The notes beneath the pieces are model-generated. The model ran no database searches and was not told where the DNA came from. It saw only the letters and a list, made by a program, of their open reading frames with translations. Shown piece after piece: positions 1 through 6,692 of a stretch of 14,253 nucleotides of DNA. Each line of letters opens with the position of its first letter. Position 1 is the first letter of the stretch. The stretch comes from Candidatus Saccharimonadales bacterium (lineage in GTDB: Bacteria; Patescibacteriota; Saccharimonadia; Saccharimonadales; Saccharimonadaceae), in the NCBI GenBank assembly GCA_030151825.1, contig JASLCP010000016.1:1-14253 (forward strand). The letters run 5' to 3'. Both the position numbers and the translations under genes were made by a program.

Positions 1-416
1 GCGTCATGAAAAGTGAACCACTTGATGTCGTTCATCCATTCTTCTTTTTTGATATCATTTGTGTCGCCGAGCGCCTTAACCAGATAAATCTGCGTAGTCA
101 TCAACACTAATTTGTCGACACGGCGATAGCGAAAGTGGATTTTGCCAAGCCACGACAGCACGTCCATTTCTTTTAGTCCGGCCTCCTCACCAATTTCACG
201 CTTGGCGGTTTGCTGCGCCGTCTCGCCTTCTTCGATGTGACCTTTCGGAATTGTCCAACGATCTTTAGCGTCCTGAATCAGTAAAATCTCAACACCGCCC
301 GTTTTGCCATGACGAAAGACAATCCCACCGGCGGTCGGCTCTCGGACAATTTCCTGGATAGATGGTTTGCGTTTATTGAAGTATTGTTTAAAACGATTAA
401 ACTTCGGTGCGGGCAT
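1..416 (-). CDS. NUDIX hydrolase (3' end outside window)
   Basis: NUDIX pyrophosphohydrolases cleave nucleoside diphosphates linked to another moiety. 138 codons are visible and the C-terminus lies beyond the window. The complete Nudix box GX5EX7REUXEEXGU runs from G59 to L81 (G59, E65, R73-E74, E77-E78, G80), so the metal-binding catalytic helix is intact. The preceding RWTIPKGHIEEGE context resembles the Ap4A hydrolase/MutT branch, but the substrate cannot be assigned. The ATG at 416 is preferred because GGAGGG lies 8 nt upstream. The gene overlaps the last 20 nt of nusB in another frame, so it is probably the distal, translationally coupled gene of an rpmF-nusB-NUDIX unit. Residues 1-20 are basic and precede the fold. 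Family certain, substrate unknown. Confidence 0.93.
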   Translation of the reverse strand, partial: MPAPKFNRFKQYFNKRKPSIQEIVREPTAGGIVFRHGKTGGVEILLIQDAKDRWTIPKGHIEEGETAQQTAKREIGEEAGLKEMDVLSWLGKIHFRYRRVDKLVLMTTQIYLVKALGDTNDIKKEEWMNDIKWFTFHD

Positions 417-855
417 CTGATGTTCCCTCCACAAGCGTTCGGTACGCCGTGCCCAGCACGCCATTCACGAATTTACTTGAGTTATCAGAACCAAATGCCT
501 TTGCCAGTTCGACAGCCTCGTTAATGACAACCTTAGGCGGAACGGTCTTGCTACGATGAAGGAGCTCAAACAGCCCTAGTCGCAGAATATTGCGGTCAAT
601 ACGAGCAATTTGCTCGAGCGGCCATTCTGGTGCAAGCGGACGAATATGTTCGTCAAGCTCTGCCTGAGTATCAATTACCCCTTTGACAAGGTCGCTCACA
701 AATGCCGTGTCATCAATTTCTTCTTTATAGCGACTCAGATTGCGAGTCAAGATATCGTCAATAACAACCGAGGTGTCCTCCGCCTGCGTACGAAATTCGT
801 ACTCGTACAGACTCTGGAGGGCGACGATTCTTCCGAGGTGACGATTTGATGCCAT
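397..855 (-). CDS. nusB: Transcription antitermination factor NusB
   Basis: NusB binds boxA RNA together with ribosomal protein S10 (NusE) and supports antitermination on rRNA operons. The 152-residue product is close to the usual ~140 and all-helical. It shows the family landmarks: an N-terminal RxxALQ-like segment (residues 9-16), the IARIDRNILRLGLFELL helix (83-99), and PPKVVINEAVELAKAFGS followed by KFVNGVL (107-134). The start follows the bL32 gene by about 60 nt. A possible TACAAT -10 box lies at 897-902 in that gap, and no strong Shine-Dalgarno is visible (only AGAAAGAA). The 3' end overlaps the NUDIX gene by 20 nt. Pairing nusB with a ribosomal protein gene fits a growth-related unit. 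Confidence 0.96.
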   Translation of the reverse strand: MASNRHLGRIVALQSLYEYEFRTQAEDTSVVIDDILTRNLSRYKEEIDDTAFVSDLVKGVIDTQAELDEHIRPLAPEWPLEQIARIDRNILRLGLFELLHRSKTVPPKVVINEAVELAKAFGSDNSSKFVNGVLGTAYRTLVEGTSDARTEV

Positions 856-915
856 AACTGATAGGTTCTTTCTGGTTCTTTTTGATTATTAAGCTAATTG
901 TACACCGAATGGGTA

Positions 916-1065
916 CTATTTGGCGAGTTTTTTGCCAGTTTCACGCTTGGTCGTCTGTACTTTGACAGGTGACATACCGTTGACACGGCGAGCGAGTTTC
1001 AGCACCAAGTGGCTGCGGCGAAGACCGGTTTTGCGCGGGCTACTCTGTTTTTTTGGTTGTGCCAT
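916..1065 (-). CDS. rpmF: Large-subunit ribosomal protein bL32, cysteine-free short form
   Basis: A 49-residue, highly basic protein beginning MAQPKKQSSPRKTGLRRSH, the typical N-terminus of bL32 (MAxPKxxxSxxRxxxRRxH). The second half (HLVLKLARRVNGMSPVKV) replaces the usual region carrying the C-x2-C zinc ribbon. The protein contains no cysteine, so it is a zinc-independent form. The start is fixed by AAGGAG 11 nt before the ATG. A strong promoter (TTGAGA, 17 nt, TATAAT) lies upstream and gives a leader of roughly 40 nt. nusB follows downstream on the same strand. The assignment rests on the N-terminal motif and size. Another small basic ribosomal protein is a remote alternative. Confidence 0.85.
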   Translation of the reverse strand: MAQPKKQSSPRKTGLRRSHLVLKLARRVNGMSPVKVQTTKRETGKKLAK

Positions 1066-1113
1066 ATACTAAAGTTCTCCTTTTTTAGGCGATATTCATA
1101 AAACTTACCTTGA

Positions 1114-1142
1114 ATTATAGCAGGTTTATGCTGTTTTCTCAA
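1114..1142 (-). promoter_or_regulatory. Sigma70-type promoter of rpmF
   Basis: On the minus strand, TTGAGA (1142-1137) is followed by a 17-nt spacer and a perfect TATAAT (1119-1114). Transcription would start near 1107, about 40 nt before the bL32 ATG. It lies back to back with the plus-strand promoter at 1150-1177, with only 7 bp between the two -35 boxes. Confidence 0.8.
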
Positions 1143-1149
1143 GGGTATA

Positions 1150-1177
1150 TTGACTTTTTAGGCATAAGTGCTATAAT
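1150..1177 (+). promoter_or_regulatory. Extended -10 promoter of the 97-residue membrane protein
   Basis: TTGACT (1150-1155), a 16-nt spacer and TATAAT (1172-1177) preceded by TG at 1169-1170, so both a near-consensus -35 and an extended -10 are present. Predicted start near 1184, giving a leader of about 50 nt that carries one arm of the flanking inverted repeat. It is divergent from the rpmF promoter. Confidence 0.82.
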
Positions 1178-1208
1178 AGATCTATCGACATCACGCCGTG
1201 GTGGTCGA

Positions 1209-1222
1209 ATCGAACATTGAAA
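1209..1222. repeat. Left arm of 14-bp perfect inverted repeat
   Basis: ATCGAACATTGAAA at 1209-1222 is exactly reverse-complementary to TTTCAATGTTCGAT at 1539-1552. The left arm lies in the 5' leader and its last three bases are part of the AAAGGA Shine-Dalgarno of the 97-residue gene. The right arm lies between the stop codon and the terminator. Confidence 0.9.
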
Positions 1223-1232
1223 GGAACGTGCC

Positions 1233-1526
1233 ATGAGCCCCGTCCAGTCTATCGTCTTGATTGCCGCCATGCTCAGTCTGACCCTCCTGGGGAGCACCTA
1301 CAGCCCTCTTGTTGTTAGACTGCGCGACATCAGCATTCTGGCGTTCGTCATGCACGCGGTGATCGCAATCACTGTTAGCGGCGACAGGTTCTATCCGACC
1401 GATATCGGCTGGATGGGCTTTACCATCGCCGTCACTAGCGTCATTAACCTTTGTGTCATGCTGGCGCTCATCGAGAAAGTTAGCTGGCGAAAGAAGTTAC
1501 AGGCTCGTCGCATCGCACGTGCCTAG
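1233..1526 (+). CDS. Small three-helix membrane protein, unknown function
   Basis: A 97-residue protein with three predicted membrane segments (about residues 4-20, 33-49 and 60-81) and a strongly basic tail (WRKKLQARRIARA) that would favour a cytoplasmic C-terminus. A short polar loop around residues 50-58 (GDRFYPTD) separates helices 2 and 3. I do not recognise the family. The start is well supported: AAAGGA lies 7 nt before the ATG and a strong extended -10 promoter is upstream. It is a solitary plus-strand gene between two minus-strand units, with its own promoter and terminator, flanked by a 14-bp inverted repeat. That arrangement suggests an independently controlled unit. Its function cannot be inferred from the sequence. 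Confidence 0.85.
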   Translation: MSPVQSIVLIAAMLSLTLLGSTYSPLVVRLRDISILAFVMHAVIAITVSGDRFYPTDIGWMGFTIAVTSVINLCVMLALIEKVSWRKKLQARRIARA

Positions 1527-1538
1527 ACCGTCACCCCG

Positions 1539-1552
1539 TTTCAATGTTCGAT
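1539..1552. repeat. Right arm of 14-bp perfect inverted repeat
   Basis: TTTCAATGTTCGAT, the exact reverse complement of 1209-1222. Its last four bases (1549-1552) also form the base of the terminator stem, so pairing with the leader and full terminator folding are partly mutually exclusive. CCCC just upstream (1534-1537) could extend pairing to the GG of the Shine-Dalgarno, with a single G bulged. Confidence 0.9.
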
Positions 1553-1585
1553 CCCCCACTTAAAAAGTGGGGGATCGTTCATTTT
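1549..1585 (+). terminator. Rho-independent terminator of the 97-residue gene
   Basis: A perfect 13-bp stem (1549-1561 with 1565-1577) containing five consecutive G-C pairs, a three-base AAA loop, and a moderately T-rich tail GTTCATTTT (1577-1585). On the minus strand the hairpin lies 27 nt after the leuS stop but has no U-tract, so any role in leuS termination is doubtful. Confidence 0.78.
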
Positions 1586-1603
1586 CTGGAGATCTTTACG
1601 ATG

Positions 1604-4042
1604 TTACGTGACAACATTCACGAGTTTTTTCGGAATATAAATCACCTTCTTTGGCTGGCCCTCGACGAATTTACTGACGTTTTCGTTGGCCAATGCAGCT
1701 GCTTTGACATCATCTTCGGACGTATCAGCCGGGAGGTCTAGTTTGGCTCGTAGCTTACCATTAACCTGCACAATCACTGTCATGGTATCCGATACCAAAT
1801 AAGCATCGTCCCACTTTGGCCAATGATCGCGGTGAATCGTGTCATCATGACCCATATCATGCCACAACTCTTCGGTGATGTGCGGCGCAAATGGCGCGAG
1901 GACTTGCAGCAGACTTTCGAGTGCAAATTGCCACGTGTCACTTTGCTGGATACCATGTGTTTCTTTGACTTTATACAGGCCATTGACTGCCTCCATCATA
2001 CTCGATACGGCGGTATTAAATTTATCATCTTCGATATCGGTGGTGACTTTTTTGATGGTTTTATGCGCAATTGCCAATAGGCCCTTGTCGGCATCAGTCA
2101 CACCGCTCCTCTCTGCCTCAAGATATTCTTGTACTAATGTCCACACACGGTTAAGGAAACGATAGGTGCCCGGCACACCACGTGTATCCCACGGCGCATC
2201 CAGATCGTACGGCGCAATAAACATTTCGTAGACGCGCAAACTATCGGCACCATAGCCGCTATCCATAATCTCAAGTGGATCAATCGTATTACCCTTACTC
2301 TTGCTCATTTTGGTACCGTCGGGTGCCATAATATAGGCGTTATACATCATGCGTTTGAATGGTTCGGGTGTTGGCACCAGGCCAAGTTTGTAGAAAAAGC
2401 GCATCCAAAATCGCGAGTACAGCAAGTGCGCCACCGCATGGTCGCCACCGTTATAAAAGTCAACTGGCTGCCAGTGCGCGGCGCGTTCGGGTGACCATGC
2501 CTGGTCGGCATTGAACGGATCGATGTAGCGCAGGAAGTACCAACTACTACACGCATAGCCATCCAACGTATCGGTTTCGCGCTTTGCTGGTCTACCGCAG
2601 GTCGGACAGGTAGTATTGACCCACTCGTCAACGCTGGCGAGCACTGACGTGGCGCCACCCTTTGGCGTGTAATCATCAAGATCGGGCAAAATCACCGGCA
2701 GTTGGTCATCTGGCACCGCGACCGCCCCGTGATCGTCACAGTGAATAATTGGAATCGGCGCACCCCAATAGCGCTGGCGACTAATCAGCCAATCGCGCAT
2801 TTTGTAGGTGACATGGCTACGGCCCAATTGCTGCTGTTCAAGCCATGCGACGATTTCTTCGCGAGCATCACTCGATTCCATGCCATTAAAATGTCCGCTG
2901 TTGACCAGTGGCCCTTCGCCGTGATATTCACCCGGTTCGTCGTCAGGACGCTCGATGACTTCGATGATCGGGAGATCAAACGTGGTGGCAAACGCATGGT
3001 CGCGTTCGTCGTGCGCCGGTACCGCCATGACCGCACCCGTACCGTAGCCAGCCAGTACGTAATCGGCTAGCCAAACTGGAATCTTTTCACCCGTTGCGGG
3101 ATTAATCGCATAGCTTCCCGTAAAGACGCCAGTTTTTTCACGGCTATCGCTCATACGTTCGACTTCAGATTTGCGAGCGCTGGCGTCAATATATTCTTGG
3201 ACGGCAGCTTGTTGCTGGCTCGTTGCCAAGCTTTTTGCCAACTCATGTTCTGGCGCGAGTACCAAAAAGGTTGCGCCAAATAGTGTGTCGGGACGAGTCG
3301 AGAAAACAGTGATTACCTGATCCTCAGCACTGTCAATCGCAAACTGAATCTCGGCACCTTGTGACTTGCCGATCCAGTTCTTTTGCATAGTTTTGACCAT
3401 CTCGGTCCAATCTAGATCATCGGTTGCCTCAAGCATTTCGTCTGCATAGGCCGTAATGCGGAAAAACCACTGTTTGAGGTTTTTCTTGACGACTGGATTG
3501 CCGCAGCGCCAACATTTGCCACCCTCAACCTGCTCGTTAGCCAGTACCGTTTGATCATGCTCGCACCACCACTGCGGTGATTCTTTTTGATAGGCCAAAT
3601 CGTGCTTGTATAGCTGCGTAAAAATCCACTGCGTCCATTTGTAATATTCTGGATCAGCTGTACTGATTTCTTTGGTCCAGTCGTAACTATAGCCCAGGCG
3701 CTTTAGCTGAGTGATAAAGTTCGCCTTTGCTTCGTCATGAGCAATCCGCGGTTTTTTGCCGATTTTAATAGCGTAATTCTCGACCGGCAGTCCAAAACTA
3801 TCCCAACCAATTGGGTGATAGGCATTGTATCCCTGCTGGCGGCGGGCGCGCACTTTGATATCGCTAAATTGGAACGTCCGGCCGTGGCCAATATGAATTC
3901 CAGCGCCGGTGATGCCAGGGAGCATGCTAAATCCAAGGTATTTTGGCCGCGTCGTGTCATCGAGGTCAACGGTGTATGTTTCCTCGTTTTCCCACGTCGT
4001 TTGCCATTTTTGTTCAATATCAATCGGATTATAGCGCTTCAT
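1604..4042 (-). CDS. leuS: Leucyl-tRNA synthetase
   Basis: Class I synthetase that charges tRNA-Leu; 812 residues, normal for the bacterial enzyme. HIGH is at residues 50-53 and KMSKS at 578-582. A zinc site is suggested by C160, H162, C177 and C180, and a further CPTC by 479-482. The CP1 editing domain keeps the threonine-rich TRPDTLFGAT stretch (249-258) and VPAHDERD with D345, the aspartate conserved for hydrolysis of mischarged tRNA, so editing is probably active. The C-terminal domain (VQVNGKLRAKLDLP) is complete. The ATG at 4042 follows an extended -10 box by only 7 nt with no Shine-Dalgarno in between, so the mRNA is probably leaderless. The gene lies 34 nt after the membrane-anchored protein and may also receive read-through. 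Confidence 0.98.
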   Translation of the reverse strand: MKRYNPIDIEQKWQTTWENEETYTVDLDDTTRPKYLGFSMLPGITGAGIHIGHGRTFQFSDIKVRARRQQGYNAYHPIGWDSFGLPVENYAIKIGKKPRIAHDEAKANFITQLKRLGYSYDWTKEISTADPEYYKWTQWIFTQLYKHDLAYQKESPQWWCEHDQTVLANEQVEGGKCWRCGNPVVKKNLKQWFFRITAYADEMLEATDDLDWTEMVKTMQKNWIGKSQGAEIQFAIDSAEDQVITVFSTRPDTLFGATFLVLAPEHELAKSLATSQQQAAVQEYIDASARKSEVERMSDSREKTGVFTGSYAINPATGEKIPVWLADYVLAGYGTGAVMAVPAHDERDHAFATTFDLPIIEVIERPDDEPGEYHGEGPLVNSGHFNGMESSDAREEIVAWLEQQQLGRSHVTYKMRDWLISRQRYWGAPIPIIHCDDHGAVAVPDDQLPVILPDLDDYTPKGGATSVLASVDEWVNTTCPTCGRPAKRETDTLDGYACSSWYFLRYIDPFNADQAWSPERAAHWQPVDFYNGGDHAVAHLLYSRFWMRFFYKLGLVPTPEPFKRMMYNAYIMAPDGTKMSKSKGNTIDPLEIMDSGYGADSLRVYEMFIAPYDLDAPWDTRGVPGTYRFLNRVWTLVQEYLEAERSGVTDADKGLLAIAHKTIKKVTTDIEDDKFNTAVSSMMEAVNGLYKVKETHGIQQSDTWQFALESLLQVLAPFAPHITEELWHDMGHDDTIHRDHWPKWDDAYLVSDTMTVIVQVNGKLRAKLDLPADTSEDDVKAAALANENVSKFVEGQPKKVIYIPKKLVNVVT

Positions 4043-4049
4043 ACGCTCT

Positions 4050-4058
4050 ATTATAACA
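4050..4058 (-). promoter_or_regulatory. Extended -10 promoter giving leaderless leuS
   Basis: TGTTATAAT (4058-4050) is a perfect extended -10, followed by seven bases and the leuS ATG. The predicted +1 falls at or one base before the A of the start codon. No good -35 hexamer is seen, which is common for extended -10 promoters. Confidence 0.72.
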
Positions 4059-4076
4059 GATACGCTACAGAGAGAG

Positions 4077-5156
4077 CTATTCGCTGATACCAGACGCTAC
4101 CATCAAAATCTTGTTTTTGATGGTTTGGAATCGAACAATTTCTGCTTCTGGCGGTTCACTAACCGGCTCGACATCGTCGTTGGTCACTTCGGCCGCAATC
4201 GCCATCTGCGTACTCCCTGGAATCGCAACTGTGAGTTTGGTAAGCGTGCGCGTCTGACGATTGACCGTTACTTGCAAAACTGCATCCCCAAGCTTGCCTT
4301 GACGAATCGTCTTGATGCCATCGCTACAACGGCCAAATGGCACATCATTGCCACGAGCCATTAGCGCATCCAAAAAGGCAGTGAACTGACGTGACTTAAT
4401 CGTCACTTGGTAGGTTGTTTCGGAATCGCGTGAACGGAGCTGCTTTGCATCCATAAAAGAATGGTCATGATACAGCGACATAAACGCCAGCCGTGACTCT
4501 TGGTTCGTCATCAACCGCTGTGCCGCTTGCATTGCACAGGTTGATACCGAGATAATTGATTGCACATACGGCAGCTCTGTTGATTGTACATAGACCCAGT
4601 TATTATCGACGTCTTGCTGCACTACCGGAACCAATGCATTAAAGAGTGCCATTTGTGTCTGTGGTGCATTTGCCGTCAGCATACGGCTGGCATTTGGTAT
4701 CTTAAAAAAGAAATCTTTGTTTGTCGCTATGGCTGATATATTCATCGTACTCAGGTCATCGGGCAACGACGTCTTCATGGACACATCAAGCGCCGCTCGG
4801 CCGTCAGTCGCTCGTCCGTTAAGTGTCGCAACCTGACGCGTCGGCGTATCAACCGTTGCCGAAAAGCCAATCGAAGACGACGATAACGTATTATAAAATG
4901 CGTCGGCAACTGTCTTGTCGGCACCTTGATACCATATTGAATACGCTGCCAGCGCAATGGTTGGCACAAAAACTACCAGCGCAATAATGGCAACGCCAGT
5001 CATCCGACGCATACGAGATGAACCAAGTGACGTTTTGAAGGTACGTGGCGACAGGAAAGCTAACTTTCCTGATGCGACACCCTGAAAGGTGTGACGGCGT
5101 GTCTCAAGATCGGGTGTTGATTCAACGACGGTTTGCTTGGCTTTTTTTGCTGACAT
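4077..5156 (-). CDS. Membrane-anchored extracytoplasmic protein, unknown function
   Basis: 359 residues: a basic cytoplasmic head (1-52), one membrane segment (about 53-75), then a ~280-residue domain expected outside the membrane. That domain is rich in S/T and beta-prone stretches (for example VATLNGRATDGRAALDVSMK and AVLQVTVNRQTRTLTKLTV). It has just two cysteines outside the membrane, C207 and C277, which could form a disulfide. There is no lipobox. The general look recalls envelope proteins with a LolA/LprG-like beta fold, but I cannot demonstrate this. An AGGGA lies 6 nt before the ATG. A TGGTACAAT extended -10 box overlaps the murF stop region at 5184-5192. It sits between murF and leuS on the same strand, so an envelope role is plausible but unproven. 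Confidence 0.85.
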   Translation of the reverse strand: MSAKKAKQTVVESTPDLETRRHTFQGVASGKLAFLSPRTFKTSLGSSRMRRMTGVAIIALVVFVPTIALAAYSIWYQGADKTVADAFYNTLSSSSIGFSATVDTPTRQVATLNGRATDGRAALDVSMKTSLPDDLSTMNISAIATNKDFFFKIPNASRMLTANAPQTQMALFNALVPVVQQDVDNNWVYVQSTELPYVQSIISVSTCAMQAAQRLMTNQESRLAFMSLYHDHSFMDAKQLRSRDSETTYQVTIKSRQFTAFLDALMARGNDVPFGRCSDGIKTIRQGKLGDAVLQVTVNRQTRTLTKLTVAIPGSTQMAIAAEVTNDDVEPVSEPPEAEIVRFQTIKNKILMVASGISE

Positions 5157-5181
5157 ACGGAATCCCTATTATTCGTTAGCG

Positions 5182-6495
5182 CTATTGTACCATAACCTCA
5201 TGAAAGTATTGTTCTTTGTGGGCCAGCCATGCTGGCGACTGACGCACCAGCATGGAGCCGTGCTCGGGCGTGCGTAGCAAAATTTTAACTGCCTCTTCTA
5301 GATAACCGCGGTCCTGAGAGCCCTTAATTAGCACGAGGCCGTTTTCTTCTAGGACACTGCGGACAAACCCACCGGCCTGGATCGGATTGGTAAAGCTTTT
5401 TACCTGGCAACCCTGTGATTTTGCTGCCGTAGCGAGATATTTTTCGGCCTCATCACCCACTGTCACCACCCACTCAACAAGATCGGGACGGAACATACGG
5501 CCCAATTTCTCGTGCTCGGCTTCGGATGCATCACCCAGTTCGTTCATTGTTCCCAAAATAACGATACGTTGCGGCGCGTTCAGCGAATACAACGTCTCGA
5601 CCGCCGAATAAGCAGCAACCGGACTTGAGTTATACGTGTCGTCAATAATCATGCTGCCACGAATGCCTTCAAGAAGACTCATACGACCTGGAATTGGACG
5701 AATGTGCGAAAAGCCTTGACTGATTTCTTGTGGCGTCAGTCCCATCTTAACTCCAACCGTAGCTGCCGCAACTGCAGGACGAATGTTATGCTCGCCTAAT
5801 ACTTTGACCGTTGCCGGAATTGTTTGACTAGCAAACTCTGGCGCAACGAAATAGCCAGCGTGCCCTTCTTGCACCGAAAAATGCTCATCAACAAAATGAT
5901 ACTCAGCCGTCTGATCGGTGCCGTACGTGGTGACATTACTGTTCGTCAGAAATGCCGCATACTGACCGTCGATATCATCACGGTTGATGATGGCTTGCTG
6001 ACTAAAGTTTGCCGCCGCCAGCTCTTCACGAGCAACCGTTTCCATGCTTTTAAAGAATTCCATGTGTTCTGGGGTAATTGCTGTAATCACCGCTATATCT
6101 GGACGCAAGTAGGTGCCAAAGTGCTCGATTTCTCCCGGGTGATCGGCACCAATTTCTTGGATAATAACATCCACATCGGCCGGTTGCAAAATCCGCGCTT
6201 GCGCCTGACGAAAGACCTCGCGCCATGCACCAATACTTTTGATATGTTCAGGGTACGGAATACCAAGAATCGCCAGCGGCGCGCTCATGTGCGTATTGTG
6301 ATTACCTTCATGCAGGCGCACTCGATAGCGCTGCCCCAACATGGTCGCCAGGGCTGTCTTGGTACTGGTTTTGCCGACACTCCCGGCCACAACAACAAGC
6401 TTTACCTCAGGATGCGCCTGGAAATAGCTGACGACGTAGCCTTCCATCTTTTTCTGAATATAATTACGAAACTTAGTGTCAAGACCTTTAAACAT
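5182..6495 (-). CDS. murF: Mur ligase family protein, MurF-like (short N-terminus)
   Basis: MurF adds D-Ala-D-Ala to the UDP-MurNAc tripeptide in the cytoplasm, completing the peptidoglycan precursor. The 437-residue product has the ATP P-loop GSVGKTST (38-45), EIGADHPGEI (114-123), GEHNIRPAVAAA (234-245), DDTYNSSP (285-292, matching the MurF DDxYNxxP motif) and KGSQDRGYLEEAV (391-403). Only ~30 residues precede the P-loop segment, so the usual N-terminal UDP-MurNAc-binding domain is nearly absent. Some other Mur-type ligase remains possible. The frame stays open upstream to 6630, but that would overlap the tRNA and its terminator. ATG 6495 is chosen because a TATAAT ends 7 nt before it, implying a leaderless message. 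Confidence 0.9.
   Translation of the reverse strand: MFKGLDTKFRNYIQKKMEGYVVSYFQAHPEVKLVVVAGSVGKTSTKTALATMLGQRYRVRLHEGNHNTHMSAPLAILGIPYPEHIKSIGAWREVFRQAQARILQPADVDVIIQEIGADHPGEIEHFGTYLRPDIAVITAITPEHMEFFKSMETVAREELAAANFSQQAIINRDDIDGQYAAFLTNSNVTTYGTDQTAEYHFVDEHFSVQEGHAGYFVAPEFASQTIPATVKVLGEHNIRPAVAAATVGVKMGLTPQEISQGFSHIRPIPGRMSLLEGIRGSMIIDDTYNSSPVAAYSAVETLYSLNAPQRIVILGTMNELGDASEAEHEKLGRMFRPDLVEWVVTVGDEAEKYLATAAKSQGCQVKSFTNPIQAGGFVRSVLEENGLVLIKGSQDRGYLEEAVKILLRTPEHGSMLVRQSPAWLAHKEQYFHEVMVQ
5184..5192 (-). promoter_or_regulatory. Possible extended -10 inside the murF 3' end
   Basis: TGGTACAAT overlaps the last murF codons and stop. Transcription from it would begin about 20 nt before the ATG of the membrane-anchored protein, with AGGGA as Shine-Dalgarno in the leader. 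No -35 is recognised and the box lies in coding sequence, so support is modest. Confidence 0.4.
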
Positions 6496-6502
6496 AATCT
6501 TG

Positions 6503-6508
6503 ATTATA
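6503..6508 (-). promoter_or_regulatory. -10 box giving leaderless murF
   Basis: Perfect TATAAT (6508-6503) followed by seven bases and ATG 6495. The predicted start falls at 6496 or 6495. No TG extension and only a poor -35. It lies directly downstream of the tRNA terminator, so murF needs its own promoter here. Confidence 0.65.
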
Positions 6509-6555
6509 ATCGAGTGGGCAAAAAAAGCCAGCGCAACCCTCTGTATGACTCCACT

Positions 6556-6590
6556 AAAAAAGCATCTCAAACCACGGAGATGCGCTTTTA
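6556..6590 (-). terminator. Rho-independent terminator after tRNA-Ala
   Basis: On the minus strand, GCATCTC (6583-6577), an 8-base loop and GAGATGC (6568-6562) are followed by TTTTTT (6561-6556). Outer complementarity (CCACTAAAA / TTTTAGTGG) extends the hairpin into the tRNA 3' end. It separates the tRNA from murF. Confidence 0.85.
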
Positions 6591-6591
6591 G

Positions 6592-6666
6592 TGGTGGAGT
6601 CGGGGAGAATCGAACTCCCATTTCATCCATGCCATGGATGTGTACTAGCCGTTATACGACGACCCC
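6592..6666 (-). tRNA. tRNA-Ala (anticodon GGC)
   Basis: A 75-nt cloverleaf with CCA encoded in the DNA. The acceptor GGGGTCG/CGACTCC pairs fully and includes G3:U70, the identity base pair for alanyl-tRNA synthetase. The D-stem is GTAT/GTAC with GG in the loop. The anticodon stem CATCC/GGATG closes the loop ATGGCAT, giving anticodon GGC after T33. The variable loop is short (four bases, AAAT). The T-arm is GGGAG-TTCGATT-CTCCC. The discriminator is A73. It reads GCC and GCU alanine codons. A terminator follows at once and an extended -10 box lies just upstream. Confidence 0.97.
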
Positions 6667-6677
6667 AATTCACAACT

Positions 6678-6686
6678 AGTGTAGCA
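6678..6686 (-). promoter_or_regulatory. Extended -10 promoter of tRNA-Ala
   Basis: TGCTACACT (6686-6678), a TGN-extended -10 with its last base 11 nt before the first tRNA base, leaving a leader of only a few nucleotides. No clear -35 is seen. The same TACACT hexamer is used upstream of the HAM1-like gene. Confidence 0.55.
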
Positions 6687-6692
6687 TAATTC

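Noticed and set aside
1549..1577. The hairpin as the leuS terminator.
   Set aside because: On the minus strand it is followed by GAACATTG with no U-tract; it is assigned to the plus-strand gene, with leuS termination left open.
5824..6591. A 255-codon plus-strand open frame opposite murF.
   Set aside because: The minus strand encodes a Mur ligase with all motifs; the plus frame has no recognisable domain, promoter or Shine-Dalgarno and reflects codon bias of the real gene.
6496..6630. Upstream extension of murF to 6630.
   Set aside because: It would translate through the tRNA-Ala 3' part and its terminator; the first plausible ATG (6495) follows a perfect -10 box.
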